Shown here: positions 48,023-57,736 of the stretch, in pieces | Layout: each line of letters starts with the position of its first letter | How positions within the stretch are numbered: position 1 is the stretch's first letter | Assembly: GCF_025548555.1 (NCBI RefSeq) | Contig: NZ_JAJLPA010000005.1 | Span: forward strand, 1 to 64,000 | DNA from: Sphingomonas sp. A2-49 | Lineage (GTDB): Bacteria; Pseudomonadota; Alphaproteobacteria; Sphingomonadales; Sphingomonadaceae | Direction: 5' to 3' | DNA: 64,000 nt | Translations under genes and position numbers: made by a program | Notes under the pieces: model-generated | The model's database searches: none | Seen by the model: the letters and a program-made list of their open reading frames with translations, nothing else | What the model was told of the DNA's origin: nothing

Positions 48023-50923
48023 TCAGAAGCGCGCGCGGATCGTCGCGCCATAGGTGCGCGGTTCGGCGAGGAACTGCGAGAACAGCTGGCGGCCGCCCGG
48101 ATATTGCGGGTCCTGGTACGCGGCGGACACACCGCCCTCCTGGAAGGGCGAGTTGAACGCGACCTGGGCATAGTTCACGTTCGCGAGATTCTGGCCCCAG
48201 AATTCGAGGCTGAACTTCTCGTCCGGCGTGCGCAGCCCGATGCGGGCATTGACGATCGCATAGCCGTCCTGAACCTTCTGCGGGAACAGGTCCGAACCCG
48301 TGTTGTAGTCGCTCGTCATGCGCGTATCGGCGTAGAACAGCGCCGAATAGCCGCCGCCGATCTGCGGCGTCCACGAGGCCGAGGCGGTGGTGACGATGTC
48401 CGACGAGTTCGACAGGCGCTGGCCGGGCAGCTTGCGCAGCGACTGGTTGAGCGGCGCACCCGCGCCCGTGCCCACCAGATTGTCGCGATAGCCGGTATCG
48501 GTGAACGTCGCGCCGAGCGAGATGCGCACGTCGCGCGCCGGGACCAGCGAGGCTTCGAGTTCGACACCCTGCGCCCGCACGCCATAGCCGACGTCACCCG
48601 CCGGGCAGGCGCCCGTGGTGCCTGCCGCCGCGCTGTAGTTGGTCGCGCCGGTGAACTTGCTCTGATCGCGATCCCCGCCATTCAGGCTCGACGAGCAACC
48701 GTTGATGTTCTGGACGATGAAGACGCTGCCGTCGAAGGTGTTGAGCTGGAAGTTCTTGAAGTCCTGGCGGAACGCCGCGACGCTCAGCGAGAACGGACCG
48801 GTGCCGTACTTGGCGCCGATTTCGAACGAATTGACCGTTTCGGGCGCGAACTGGAGGTTGCCGACCAGCGCCTGCGCCCCGCCCACCGATGCGAAGCTCG
48901 TCGTGATCGCGGTGACGCCATTGGTCGTCACCGGCTGGAGCGGCAGCTTCAGTGCCGAACGGTCGAGGTTGAACCCGCCCGCCTTATAGCCGCGCGAATA
49001 GCTGCCGTAGAGCAGCAGGTCGTCGATCGGCTTCCACGATAGGATCGCGGTGCCGGTGAACTGGTCTTCCTTGCGCTGGCTGTTGATCCTGACGCCGTTC
49101 AGTTCCGAGGTCGAATTGCCCTGGCACGACAGGCCGATGATGCCGCCGGCGACCGGCGCGAGGCCGGCGTTGGCGAGGAACGGGGTCAGTGCCTGCTGGT
49201 TGGCGACGCAACCCGTGTTGTCGTTGGTGAACGCCGCGTCGAACTTCTTGCGTTCGTTGGTATAGCGGACGCCCAGCGTCAGATCGAGCGTGCTGGTGAC
49301 GTGGAAGATGTTGTGCGTGAACAGCGCCCAGTTGCGGCTGTTCTGGTTGTAGACGTCGCGGGTCGAGCCCTTGTCGTTGATCGCGTCGAGCGTATCGATC
49401 GCGCGCACGATCGTCGCCCCGGCGGCGCCGAACGGCGAATTGACCGCCGGTGCCAGTGCATTGCTGAGTACCGCACGCCCGGTCGCGCTGAGGCAGCCCG
49501 CGCTGCCCGGCGAATAGAATTGCGCGAGCGCGCCGCCCGAGATCAGGCGACAGGTGGCGAAGCGACCGTATTGGCTGCCGAACCGCAGGTTGTCGAGCAC
49601 GCGCAGGTTCTCGTTGGCGAAGAAGCCGCCGACCAGCCAGTCGAGCTTCTCGTCGAACAGCGAGCCGTTGAGGCGCAGTTCCTGCGTGAAGGTGCGGAAG
49701 CGGCGCGCCGAGTTGCCGTTCGCGGCGCGATAGAGGATGTCGACGCGGCTGTAGTCGGTGTCCGACCCCTGCGACGAATCATAGTCGCGATAGGCGGTGA
49801 TCGAGGTCAGCTTGGTACCGCCGAGGTTCCAGTCGAGCTGCCCCGACACGCCCCAATCCTTGGTCGTGCCCGCGAAGCTGCGCCCGGGGCTGACCGAGAT
49901 CTCGCGGCTGTAGCCCGGACGGTTGACGAGGCTGAGCGGCTGGCCGAGATCGCGGATCACGTTGACGATGTTGTTGCCGGTGCTGCCGGCGATCCCGCTC
50001 GAATTGGCCGAGCCCAGCCCGGCATTGACCGAGGCGAGCGGTTCGTTGAGGCTGCCGATCGTCGGATTGACGCTGCGATCGACATAGGTCGCCGCGCAGC
50101 ATTTCTCGTCGCGCTTGGTATAGTCGCCGATCAGGCGGAAGCTGATGTCGCTGCTCGGCTCGAACAGCAGCTGGCCGCGGACGAAATAGCGGTTGCGATC
50201 GTTGACGTCCGTATTGTTGGTGTAATCGTGGTAGAAACCGTCGCGCTTGACGTAGACGCCGTCGACCCGCGCCGCGATCGTCTCGCCGAGCGGCAGGTTG
50301 AGGTTACCGGCGACGCGGTAGAAATTGTAATTGCCGTAGGTCGCCTCGGCACCGCCGCTGAAGCCCGCGAACGAGGGCGCCTTGCTGACGATGCTGATGA
50401 GGCCGGCCGACGAATTGCGACCGCCCAGCGTGCCCTGCGGGCCGCGAAGCACCTCGATCCGTTCGATCTCGCCCAGTTCGGTCAGGCCGATGCCCGAGCG
50501 CGAACGGTAGACGCCGTCGATGAACACCGCGACCGAGCTTTCGAGGCCGGGGTTGTCGCCCACCGTACCGATACCACGAATACGCGCCGAGCCGTTCGCC
50601 TCCGACCCGGTCGACGACACCAGCAGCGACGGCGCGAGCTGGTTGAGCTGGCGGATGTCGTTGGCGCCCGAATTCTGGAGCGTTTCGGCGGAGATCGCCG
50701 ACACCGCGACCGGCACGTCGGCGAGCGCCTGCGCACGCCCCTGTGCGGTGACGACGATGTCCGCCGCGTTCTGGTCGTCCTGGGTCACCGAGGCGGCGGC
50801 GGTGGCCGTCGTCGTCTGCGTCGCCGGGCTGGCCGGCTCGGGAGAGGTGTTCTGCGCCACGGCGGGCGTGGCAATCGCAATCGTCGCTGCCGACAGCAGG
50901 TACGCGGTAAGGCGCATGGTCAT
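48023..50923 (-). CDS. TonB-dependent receptor
   Basis: 966 residues. A signal peptide (MRLTAYLLSAATIAIATPAVAQ) precedes a Thr/Ala-rich segment and the TonB box AADIVVTAQ. The plug domain has VPVAVSAISAETLQNSGANDIRQLNQLAPS, RIRGIGTVGDNPGLE, and FIDGVYRSR with ERIEVLRGPQGTLGGRNSSAGLISIVSKAP. The rest is a 22-strand beta barrel with long loops, ending with aromatic Phe (ATIRARF) as required for outer-membrane assembly. The ligand is unknown; no transporter or regulator gene lies next to it. The second ATG, 6 bases later, is equally possible because GGAG sits 10 bases before it. Confidence 0.93.
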   Translation of the reverse strand: MTMRLTAYLLSAATIAIATPAVAQNTSPEPASPATQTTTATAAASVTQDDQNAADIVVTAQGRAQALADVPVAVSAISAETLQNSGANDIRQLNQLAPSLLVSSTGSEANGSARIRGIGTVGDNPGLESSVAVFIDGVYRSRSGIGLTELGEIERIEVLRGPQGTLGGRNSSAGLISIVSKAPSFAGFSGGAEATYGNYNFYRVAGNLNLPLGETIAARVDGVYVKRDGFYHDYTNNTDVNDRNRYFVRGQLLFEPSSDISFRLIGDYTKRDEKCCAATYVDRSVNPTIGSLNEPLASVNAGLGSANSSGIAGSTGNNIVNVIRDLGQPLSLVNRPGYSREISVSPGRSFAGTTKDWGVSGQLDWNLGGTKLTSITAYRDYDSSQGSDTDYSRVDILYRAANGNSARRFRTFTQELRLNGSLFDEKLDWLVGGFFANENLRVLDNLRFGSQYGRFATCRLISGGALAQFYSPGSAGCLSATGRAVLSNALAPAVNSPFGAAGATIVRAIDTLDAINDKGSTRDVYNQNSRNWALFTHNIFHVTSTLDLTLGVRYTNERKKFDAAFTNDNTGCVANQQALTPFLANAGLAPVAGGIIGLSCQGNSTSELNGVRINSQRKEDQFTGTAILSWKPIDDLLLYGSYSRGYKAGGFNLDRSALKLPLQPVTTNGVTAITTSFASVGGAQALVGNLQFAPETVNSFEIGAKYGTGPFSLSVAAFRQDFKNFQLNTFDGSVFIVQNINGCSSSLNGGDRDQSKFTGATNYSAAAGTTGACPAGDVGYGVRAQGVELEASLVPARDVRISLGATFTDTGYRDNLVGTGAGAPLNQSLRKLPGQRLSNSSDIVTTASASWTPQIGGGYSALFYADTRMTSDYNTGSDLFPQKVQDGYAIVNARIGLRTPDEKFSLEFWGQNLANVNYAQVAFNSPFQEGGVSAAYQDPQYPGGRQLFSQFLAEPRTYGATIRARF

Positions 50924-51049
50924 CTCTCTCCTGAACCGATCCGGTTTTCGAATATCGGGTTTTCTTTTCAGGCTAGGGCTGCACAGGCGTGAACGTCTAC
51001 ATTTTTATGCCGTAAGGCCGTGTTTTCGAATGGAGTGTCGCCAATGCGC

Positions 51050-51079
51050 AACACCGGGCCCGTTTCCGGACCCGGTGTT
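51050..51079. terminator. hairpin downstream of infC
   Basis: AACACCGGG (51050-51058) and CCCGGTGTT (51071-51079) are perfect 9-bp arms, with CCG/CGG pairs inside. It lies 68 bases past the infC stop. There is no clear T-tract, so termination is plausible but not certain. Confidence 0.5.
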
Positions 51080-51146
51080 CGAAAAAGCCTTACGCTCCGG
51101 AACGGAACGGGTCGGCGAAACTGCGTCAGGGGTGTTGCCGCGCCTG

Positions 51147-51692
51147 TTACTTGGGCGCGAGCACCATAAGCATCTGGCGGCCTTCCATGCGCGGATAGGC
51201 CTCCACCTTGGCAGTCTCCGCGACCTGTTCGGCGACGCGCTGGAGCACCGCCATGCCGAGCTGGCCATGGCTCAGCTCGCGTCCACGGAACCGCATCGTG
51301 ACCTTGACCTTGTCGCCTTCCTCGATGAATTCGGCGACCTTCTTCATCTTGGTGTCGTAATCGTGGTCGTCGATGTTCGGACGCATCTTGATCTCCTTGA
51401 TCTCCTGCGTCTTCTGCGACTTGCGGGCGAGGTTCGCCTTTTTCTGCGCCTCGTACTTGAACTTGCCGACGTCGAGGAACTTGGCGACGGGCGGATCCGC
51501 GTTCGGGGACACCTCGACCAGATCCAGGCCCAGTTCCTGCGCCTGCGCCATCGCCTCGCGCGTGTACATCACGCCGAGATTCTCGCCCTCATGGTCGATC
51601 ACGCGGACCTTGGGGCTCACGATCCACTCGTTGAAACGAGGGCCATTCATTGGCGGCGCCTGGTTCGGACGGCGCATCATGGGAGGACGTAT
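51147..51692 (-). CDS. infC: translation initiation factor IF-3, probable ATA start
   Basis: 181 residues if translation starts at ATA 51692; the first ATG, at 51680, gives 177. IF-3 binds the 30S subunit and checks the start codon. The N-domain ([64 protein letters not shown]) and C-domain ([47 protein letters not shown]) are complete. ATA has an ideal AGGAG eight bases upstream, while the ATG lies 20 bases from it with no other ribosome site. Rare starts in infC are known for autoregulation (ATT in E. coli). The gene lies between the TonB receptor and a fic gene. Confidence 0.95.
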   Translation of the reverse strand: MRPPMMRRPNQAPPMNGPRFNEWIVSPKVRVIDHEGENLGVMYTREAMAQAQELGLDLVEVSPNADPPVAKFLDVGKFKYEAQKKANLARKSQKTQEIKEIKMRPNIDDHDYDTKMKKVAEFIEEGDKVKVTMRFRGRELSHGQLGMAVLQRVAEQVAETAKVEAYPRMEGRQMLMVLAPK

Positions 51693-51705
51693 GGGTGTTG
51701 CTCCT
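51690..51705 (-). promoter_or_regulatory. ribosome site and ATA start of infC
   Basis: AGGAG (51705-51701 on the minus strand) is followed after eight bases by ATA (51692-51690), then CGT CCT CCC and ATG ATG. The spacing is the one fact that decides for ATA over ATG. IF-3 itself disfavours non-canonical starts, so its own level would feed back on this codon. Confidence 0.65.
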
Positions 51706-51758
51706 GTAGTGGTTTGAATCGCATATAGGCCATCGGAGAAGACTTTTGAAGACGCCGT

Positions 51759-52904
51759 TCAATGAGGCGGATTCGCCGCATCCAGAATGCCGCGGGCGAC
51801 GAACAATCTAGGGTAGGCATCGGGGAATACGCTGAGAATGCCGACGTCCACGAGCCGATCTATGGTCTTGCGTACGGCCTGATACGATACCCCCAGGACA
51901 TCGGCCGCCTCGTTCACGGTGACGGTCGGCTGACGGAAGAGATGATCGACAAGGGTGATCGCGCTGGCGGAGCGCATCGCGTCGCCCGCACGGCGCCGGT
52001 AATCGTCCTGCAATGCGATCAGCCGATCGATGGTGGCGATTGTTTCCCGACAGCTTTCCGCCACGCGCGCAAGAAAAAATATGATCCAGGGCGTCCATTC
52101 CCCACGCGTGGACACGCCAAACATCAGATCGATATATTCGTCCTTGCGATGCTCCATAGCGGGGCTGATGTACAATACCGGCATATCGAGCAGCCCGCTT
52201 TCCACAGCCATGAGCGCCACCAGCATGCGGCCGACCCGGCCATTCCCGTCGGCGAACGGGTGGATCGCCTCGAACTGATAATGGACTAAAGCCAGGTCCA
52301 GCAGCGGGAAGGGGCGCAGGTCGCGGTTGAGATAGCGTTCCAGCGCATCCATGCATGCCCGCGCCTCGACCGGTGGCGGCGGAACGTAGCGGGCCGTGTC
52401 GATCGTCCGCCCGCCGATCCAGTTCTGGTCTGGCTTGTACTCGCCAGGACGCTTCTGTGCGCCACGGCCGTGGCCCAGACCGCTCAGCAATGTGCGATGT
52501 GCATCGGTCAGGATGCGATGACAGATTGGCAATCGGCCGAGCGCGACGACGGCATCGTCCAACGCGCGCACATAATTGCGCACCTCGCGGGTCGCATCGT
52601 CGTCATCCCTTTCAATGCCGCGCTCCGCCAGGATCAGCGCGTCCTGCGTGCTGAACGTCCCTTCCATGGCGGACGACGTAAGCGCCTCGCGCCGTTGCAG
52701 CGGACGGATCAGGATACTGGGTTCCGCAAGGCGACGACACGCCCCCTTCAATTCGCCGAGCGCCTGCGTCGCCTCCAGCATGGCGGGGGCGACGGCGGCG
52801 ATATCGACGACGGGTTCCAGATCGTCTGGGACATAAGCCAGCGCGTCATGAATTGTTGGCACCAGCCGGCCCGGTGCCTCATCGGCGAAAGCGCGTCTGT
52901 CCAT
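51759..52904 (-). CDS. Fic domain protein with C-terminal winged helix
   Basis: 381 residues. Fic enzymes AMPylate or otherwise modify proteins. The complete catalytic motif HPFADGNGRVGR is at 215-226. The N-terminal part has TSSAMEG at 76-82, matching the class II inhibitory helix (S/T-x-x-x-E-G/N), so the enzyme should be autoinhibited. Residues 313-372 form a winged helix (VNEAADVLGVSYQAVRKTIDRLVDVGIL), implying DNA binding. The gene breaks the usual thrS-infC neighbourhood and looks less GC-rich, suggesting acquisition. The four-copy TTTAAA operator sits immediately upstream of its start. Confidence 0.9.
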   Translation of the reverse strand: MDRRAFADEAPGRLVPTIHDALAYVPDDLEPVVDIAAVAPAMLEATQALGELKGACRRLAEPSILIRPLQRREALTSSAMEGTFSTQDALILAERGIERDDDDATREVRNYVRALDDAVVALGRLPICHRILTDAHRTLLSGLGHGRGAQKRPGEYKPDQNWIGGRTIDTARYVPPPPVEARACMDALERYLNRDLRPFPLLDLALVHYQFEAIHPFADGNGRVGRMLVALMAVESGLLDMPVLYISPAMEHRKDEYIDLMFGVSTRGEWTPWIIFFLARVAESCRETIATIDRLIALQDDYRRRAGDAMRSASAITLVDHLFRQPTVTVNEAADVLGVSYQAVRKTIDRLVDVGILSVFPDAYPRLFVARGILDAANPPH

Positions 52905-52912
52905 GATCGTTC

Positions 52913-52980
52913 GGTTTAAACCTCCAGCGCACTTTAAACCAAAACCGGCTTTCGGTTTAAAGTGCGCGTACGCTTTAAAC
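52913..52980. promoter_or_regulatory. four-copy TTTAAA palindromic operator at the fic promoter
   Basis: Perfect 14-bp arms GCGCACTTTAAACC (52927-52940) and GGTTTAAAGTGCGC (52954-52967) flank 13 bases. GGTTTAAACC (52913-52922), a perfect palindrome, and CTTTAAAC (52973-52980) lie outside. The TTTAAA cores are at 52915, 52933, 52956 and 52974, spaced 18, 23 and 18 bases. The array fills the whole fic upstream region and covers the last codons of thrS. It suits a dimer or tetramer operator, possibly bound by the Fic protein's own winged helix. Confidence 0.8.
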
Positions 52981-54972
52981 TTGGCGTACGTCCGGCGCCA
53001 GCGCCTCCTCGCGGAGCATGGCGACGATCTCGTCCACCGTCACGACCTGCTGCGCCTGGCTGCCGAGACGGCGGACGGCGACTTTGCCCTCCTCCGCCTC
53101 GCGCTTGCCGACGACGAGCAGCACCGGCACCTTCGCGACCGAATGTTCGCGGACCTTGTAGTTGATCTTCTCGTTCCTGAGGTCGGTTTCGACGCGGATG
53201 CCCGCCTTGCGCAGCGTCGCCGCGACCTCTTCCGCATAACCGTCGGCGTCGGACACGATCGTCGCCACCACCGCCTGCACCGGCGACAGCCACAGCGGGA
53301 AGCGGCCGGCATGATGTTCGATCAGGATGCCGATGAAGCGTTCGAACGTGCCGAGGATCGCGCGATGAAGCATGATCGGGCGATGCCGGTTGCCGTCCTC
53401 GCCGACGTAGCTCGCGTCGAGCCGTTCGGGCAGCACGGTGTCGGTCTGGATCGTCCCGACCTGCCACGTCCGCCCGATCGCATCGGTCAGGTGGAATTCG
53501 AGCTTGGGCGCATAGAAGGCGCCCTCGCCCGGCAGTTCCTCCCAGCCATATTCGGGCGTGTCGCGACCGGTCGCCTTCACCGCATCGCGCAGCGACTGTT
53601 CCGCCCAGTCCCACATCGCCTCGCTGCCGAAACGCTTCTCGGGCCGCAACGCCAGCTTGATCGCATAGCTGTCGAAGCCGAGATGCTGGTAGACGCTGTC
53701 GAGCAGTTCGCAGAACTTGCGCACCTCGTCGACCAGTTGGTCCTCGCGCACGAAGATATGCGCGTCGTCCTGCGTGAACTGACGTACGCGCATGATGCCG
53801 TGCAGCGCGCCGTGCGGCTCGTTGCGGTGGCAGCAACCGAATTCGGCCATGCGGATCGGCAGGTCGCGATAGCTCTTGATTCCCTGCTTGAAGATCAGGA
53901 CGTGCGCCGGGCAGTTCATCGGCTTCAGCGCCATCAGGTCGCCCTCGCCGGACAGCACCGCGCCCTCGTCCTCGACGTTGGGCACCTCGTCCGGCACGAC
54001 GAACATGTTCTCGCGATACTTGCCCCAATGGCCCGACTGTTCCCATTGTCGGGCGTCCATCAGCTGCGGCGTCTTCACCTCGGCATAGTCCGCCGCGTCG
54101 AGCCGGCGCCGCATGTACGCCTCCAGCTGCCGCCACAGGACGAAGCCCTTGGGATGCCAGAACACGGACCCTTGCGCCTCCGACTGGAGGTGGAACAGGT
54201 CCATCTCCTGCCCGATCTTGCGATGGTCGCGCTTGGCGGCCTCCTCCAGCTGGAACAGATGCTGGTCGAGCTGCTTCTTGTTGAGCCAGCCGGTGCCGTA
54301 GATGCGGCTGAGCATCGCGTTCTTCTGGTCGCCGCGCCAATAGGCGCCCGACACGCGCGTCAGCTTGAACGCATTGGGATCGAGCTTGCCGGTCGAAACC
54401 ATGTGCGGCCCGCGGCACATGTCGAGCCACTGCCCCTGGCGATAGATCGTCAGTTCCTCGCCATCGGGCAGTTCGGCCGCCCATTCCGCCTTGAACGTCT
54501 CGCCCTGGCGCGTCCACGTCTCGATCAGCTGCTCGCGGCTCCACACTTCGCGCGTGAAGGGTTCGTTGCGCGCGATGATGTTCCGCATCTCCGCCTCGAT
54601 CGTGGGCAGGTCGTCCTCGGTGAACTGGCGATCTTTCGGCGCGAAGTCGTAGTAGAAGCCGTCCTCGGTCGCGGGGCCGAAGGTGATCTGCGTCCCCGGG
54701 AACAGGTGCTGCACCGCCTCCGCCATGACGTGCGCAAGGTCGTGGCGGACGAGTTCGAGCGCGTCCGCCTCGTCCCTCGCGGTCACCAGCGCAAGCTGCG
54801 TATCGCCCTCGAACGGGCGGTTGAGATCGCGCACCTGCCCGTCGATCCGCGCGGCGAGCGCCGCCTTGGCGAGGCCCGGCCCGATCGCCGCCGCGACGTC
54901 CGCCGGGGTGGTTCCGGGCGCAACCTCGCGGACGGACCCGTCGGGCAGCGTGATACGGAACATGACGGACAT
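52975..54972 (-). CDS. thrS: threonyl-tRNA synthetase
   Basis: 665 residues. ThrRS charges tRNA-Thr. The TGS domain covers about residues 1-62 ([32 protein letters not shown]). The editing/SAD domain has [18 protein letters not shown] with the HxxxH-type metal site. The class II core shows the zinc-site Cys in [11 protein letters not shown], motif 2 as [30 protein letters not shown], and motif 3 near [37 protein letters not shown]. The anticodon-binding domain ends [17 protein letters not shown]. Its last codons are inside the operator of the fic gene. No T-box is expected in this phylum and none was seen. Confidence 0.98.
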   Translation of the reverse strand: MSVMFRITLPDGSVREVAPGTTPADVAAAIGPGLAKAALAARIDGQVRDLNRPFEGDTQLALVTARDEADALELVRHDLAHVMAEAVQHLFPGTQITFGPATEDGFYYDFAPKDRQFTEDDLPTIEAEMRNIIARNEPFTREVWSREQLIETWTRQGETFKAEWAAELPDGEELTIYRQGQWLDMCRGPHMVSTGKLDPNAFKLTRVSGAYWRGDQKNAMLSRIYGTGWLNKKQLDQHLFQLEEAAKRDHRKIGQEMDLFHLQSEAQGSVFWHPKGFVLWRQLEAYMRRRLDAADYAEVKTPQLMDARQWEQSGHWGKYRENMFVVPDEVPNVEDEGAVLSGEGDLMALKPMNCPAHVLIFKQGIKSYRDLPIRMAEFGCCHRNEPHGALHGIMRVRQFTQDDAHIFVREDQLVDEVRKFCELLDSVYQHLGFDSYAIKLALRPEKRFGSEAMWDWAEQSLRDAVKATGRDTPEYGWEELPGEGAFYAPKLEFHLTDAIGRTWQVGTIQTDTVLPERLDASYVGEDGNRHRPIMLHRAILGTFERFIGILIEHHAGRFPLWLSPVQAVVATIVSDADGYAEEVAATLRKAGIRVETDLRNEKINYKVREHSVAKVPVLLVVGKREAEEGKVAVRRLGSQAQQVVTVDEIVAMLREEALAPDVRQV

Positions 54973-55046
54973 GGGACACTTTCAGGTTGGATTGAGACGG
55001 TCCGAATACGGTGTCGAGACACAGATAGGCAAGCACGACGTCAATT

Positions 55047-55166
55047 CCTCCCCGGCACGGGGAGGTGGCGTCGTGCAGCGGTGACGGAGGGGCCGCCGGG
55101 CAGCGATTTCCCCGTTGCAGCCCCTCCACCGGCCACGCCGGTCCTCCTCGCCGTGCCGGGAAGAGG
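55047..55166. repeat. intergenic palindromic repeat near the LD-carboxypeptidase gene
   Basis: Outer hairpin-rich blocks CCTCCCCGGCACGGGGAGG (55047-55065) and CCTCCTCGCCGTGCCGGG (55143-55160) flank an inner inverted pair GGAGGGGC... and ...GCCCCTCC (about 55085-55129). The arrangement matches a sphingomonad repeat family I recall as GGGGAGG/CCCCTCC blocks. It lies between the divergent region of thrS and the stop of the LD-carboxypeptidase. Confidence 0.6.
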
Positions 55167-55167
55167 T

Positions 55168-55983
55168 TCAGGCGATGCCGAAGGGGACGACGGTATTCGT
55201 CTGCGTATGGCCGATGTCGGCCCGGCCCAGATAGGGCACGCCGAGGTCCCCGCACCAGCGCCGGATCATGAACTCCAGCCCGTCCGCCCATTCGGGCTCG
55301 TTCGGCGTCACCGCGGTGACCGCGCCCAGCCGGACGCCGGCGATGCCCTTCAGCTGCGTCGCATGGCCCATGTGGAACAGCAGCCGGTCGATATTGTACA
55401 TCGGTTCGGACACCTCCTCGATCAGCAGGACGTGATCGGTCAGGTCGGGCAGGTAGGGTGTGCCGATCAGCGCGCCGAGGATCGACAGGTTGAACGCCGC
55501 CGCGGGGCGGCCGTCGAGCCCCGGCTCCAGCCCCTGCCGGTCGCCGCGCGCCAGCCAGCCGAGCGAGCGGGCGATGGTGGCGTCGCCGCGGTTGCGACGG
55601 ACGTCGCTCGCCATCGGTCCGTGACAGGGCCGGCCGATCCGCCGCGCATAGAGCGCGCCGAGCAGGAACCCCATGTCGGAATAGCCGAGATAGCTCTTGT
55701 GCCGTGCGGCCGGCCCCAGCTGCGGCATCACCAGCGGCAGGATGCGGTTCGATCCATAGCCGCCGCGCAGGAACCAGATCGCGTCGAACCCCGGATCGTT
55801 GGCGAATTCCAGGAACGCGGCGGCGCGGCGGGCATCGTCGCCGGCGAAATGGCCCGCGACCTCCCAGCATTGCGGGTGCACGACCAGATCGACCTCGGGA
55901 TAGGCCAGCGCGGCGAAGGCGATGAACGGCGCCTCGGCATCCTTGTTGCCGATGCTGGCCGGCGCCACCACTCCTATGCGCAT
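55168..55983 (-). CDS. LD-carboxypeptidase (S66 family)
   Basis: 271 residues from ATG 55983. S66 peptidases remove the terminal D-Ala from peptidoglycan tetrapeptides in the cytoplasm. The Ser-His-Glu set is visible: YLGYSDMG with Ser102, LLIEEVSEP with Glu at 189 or 190, and ADIGHTQTNTVVPFG with His259. The substrate-side IWFLRGGYGSNRILPL block is conserved. A longer frame upstream overlaps the divergent Mur ligase gene and does not belong. The gene is head to head with the Mpl-like ligase at 56050, so both steps of muropeptide recycling sit together. Confidence 0.9.
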   Translation of the reverse strand: MRIGVVAPASIGNKDAEAPFIAFAALAYPEVDLVVHPQCWEVAGHFAGDDARRAAAFLEFANDPGFDAIWFLRGGYGSNRILPLVMPQLGPAARHKSYLGYSDMGFLLGALYARRIGRPCHGPMASDVRRNRGDATIARSLGWLARGDRQGLEPGLDGRPAAAFNLSILGALIGTPYLPDLTDHVLLIEEVSEPMYNIDRLLFHMGHATQLKGIAGVRLGAVTAVTPNEPEWADGLEFMIRRWCGDLGVPYLGRADIGHTQTNTVVPFGIA

Positions 55984-56049
55984 CGCGTCGTCGCCCCAAT
56001 CGGTCGGCGGCACCTTGCCCCTGCCCGCGCGCGTCGATAGCGCGGCGCG

Positions 56050-57477
56050 ATGGCGAACGGCAACATCCACAGCTCCGTCGGGGGCAGGCGCTTCTTTCTC
56101 GTGGGCATCGGCGGATCGGGGATGATGCCGCTGGCCACCATCCTGCGCGGACGCGGCGGGATCGTCGCCGGCTCCGACCGCGGGCTCGACCAGGGCCGCG
56201 TCGCGGCGAAGTTCGACGCGCTGCGCGCGCGCGGCATCGCCCTGTTCCCGCAGGACGGCAGCGGCATCGATTCGGCGGAGCAGGTGGTCGTCGCCTCCGC
56301 CGCGGTCGAGGACGACACGCCGGACATCGTCGCCGCACAGCGGCTCGGCTGTTTCCGCGTCAGCCGTGCGGGGCTGCTCAGCACGCTGTTCAACCAGAGC
56401 GCGCTGCCGATCGGCGTCGCCGGCACCAGCGGCAAGTCGACCGTCACCGGTATGATCGGCTGGATCCTGCACGCGACCGGCCGCGATCCGACGGTGATGA
56501 ACGGCGCGGTGATGAAGAATTTCGCCCACCCCGACGCACCCTTCGCCAGCGCGCTGGTCGGCGCCGGCGAGGCGTTCGTCAGCGAAGTGGACGAGAGCGA
56601 CGGGTCGATCGCGCACTATCGCCCGCGCATCGCGGTGCTGAACAACGTCAGCCTCGACCACAAGGCTCTGGACGAACTGCGCGGGCTGTTCGCGGGGTTC
56701 ATCGCGCGCGCGGAGACGGCGATCGTCAACCTCGACAACGACGAGGCGGCGGCGCTGGCGCAGGCGCTGCCGCGCGCGCGGCTCGCCACGTTCGGGCTGG
56801 GCCGTGACGCCGACTTCGCCGCGCAGGCGATCCGCGAGGCGCCCTTTTCGGTCGCGTTCGATCTGGTCGCGGGCGGCAATGCCGCCATCCCCGTCACGCT
56901 CCGGGTACCGGGGCGGCACAACGTCGCCAATGCGCTCGCCGCGATCGCCGCGGCCGTCGCGGCGGGCGTTCCGCTGGCCGAGGCGGCGCGCGCGATCGCG
57001 GGCTTCACCGGGCTGCGGCGTCGCTTCGACCATGTCGGCGATGCCGGCGGCGTCGCGGTCATCGACGATTTCGGCCACAACCCCGACAAGATCGCCGCGA
57101 CGCTGGATACGCTGCACGCTTTTCCCGGGCGGCTGCTGGTGCTGTTCCAGCCGCACGGCTTCGGTCCGCTGAAGGTGATGCGGCGCGAGCTGGTCGACAC
57201 GTTCGCCACCCGGCTGGCGGCCGACGACGTGCTGGTGCTGCCCGACCCGGTCTATCACGGCGGCACCGTCGCGCGCGAGGTCGGCAGCGCCGACATCGTC
57301 GCCGACGTGACCGCCGCCGGCCGCAGCGCGCTGCACGTTCCCGATCGCGGCGCGGCGGCGGCGCGGCTGGTGGCGATGGCGCGGCCTGGCGACCGTATCG
57401 TCGTCATGGGCGCGCGCGACGACAGCCTGAGCCTGCTCGCCGCCGACATGCTGGCGCAGCTCGCCGCGCGCGGGTAG
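56050..57477 (+). CDS. mpl: Mpl-like UDP-N-acetylmuramate:peptide ligase
   Basis: 475 residues. Mpl ligates recovered L-Ala-gamma-D-Glu-meso-DAP to UDP-MurNAc in peptidoglycan recycling. The Mur-type N-terminal domain has [18 protein letters not shown]. The ATP loop is [10 protein letters not shown] (125-134), with EVDESDGSI and [16 protein letters not shown] in the central domain and [14 protein letters not shown] and [11 protein letters not shown] near the C-terminus. It is distinct from MurC: the C-terminal blocks DDFGHNP and QPHGFGPLK fit Mpl or an Mpl-like group. A MurC-like paralogue with other function cannot be excluded. Confidence 0.85.
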   Translation: MANGNIHSSVGGRRFFLVGIGGSGMMPLATILRGRGGIVAGSDRGLDQGRVAAKFDALRARGIALFPQDGSGIDSAEQVVVASAAVEDDTPDIVAAQRLGCFRVSRAGLLSTLFNQSALPIGVAGTSGKSTVTGMIGWILHATGRDPTVMNGAVMKNFAHPDAPFASALVGAGEAFVSEVDESDGSIAHYRPRIAVLNNVSLDHKALDELRGLFAGFIARAETAIVNLDNDEAAALAQALPRARLATFGLGRDADFAAQAIREAPFSVAFDLVAGGNAAIPVTLRVPGRHNVANALAAIAAAVAAGVPLAEAARAIAGFTGLRRRFDHVGDAGGVAVIDDFGHNPDKIAATLDTLHAFPGRLLVLFQPHGFGPLKVMRRELVDTFATRLAADDVLVLPDPVYHGGTVAREVGSADIVADVTAAGRSALHVPDRGAAAARLVAMARPGDRIVVMGARDDSLSLLAADMLAQLAARG

Positions 57478-57499
57478 TTTCCGGGCAGGAGGCCCCGCC

Positions 57500-57736
57500 A
57501 TGAAACCCTTCACCACGCACCCCGCCTCGGTCGGCGAGAGCTATGGCCAGCATTTCGGTGTCGCGACCCGCTTCGGGTTGCGGATGATCGGCGGCGGCGT
57601 CGCAGCGATGCTGCACGGCGTCTTCCCCTTCCTCTTCACCACCACCGGCAGCCGCACGATCGAGGCGCTCCACGCCGAGATCGTCGCCAAGCGCGCACAC
57701 GAGGCGGAACGGCGATCGGTCGAATTCGTCATCTGA
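57500..57736 (+). CDS. DUF6356 family protein
   Basis: 78 residues. The motif HPASVGESYGQHFGVATRFGLRMIGGGVAAMLHGVFPFLFTTTGS is the common core of DUF6356, a small family that I know from sphingomonads and neighbours. One hydrophobic segment (GLRMIGGGVAAMLHGVFPFLF) suggests membrane association, and RTIEALHAEIVAKR is an amphipathic helix. It follows the Mpl-like gene by 22 bases in the same direction, with an AGGAGG ribosome site. Its stop ends inside the promoter/operator of the next operon. Function is unknown. Confidence 0.8.
   Translation: MKPFTTHPASVGESYGQHFGVATRFGLRMIGGGVAAMLHGVFPFLFTTTGSRTIEALHAEIVAKRAHEAERRSVEFVI

Noticed and set aside
49301..50992. 563-codon plus-strand frame opposite the TonB receptor
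   Set aside because: Antisense shadow in a GC-rich gene; composition is Arg/Asp/Ala-biased with no domain.
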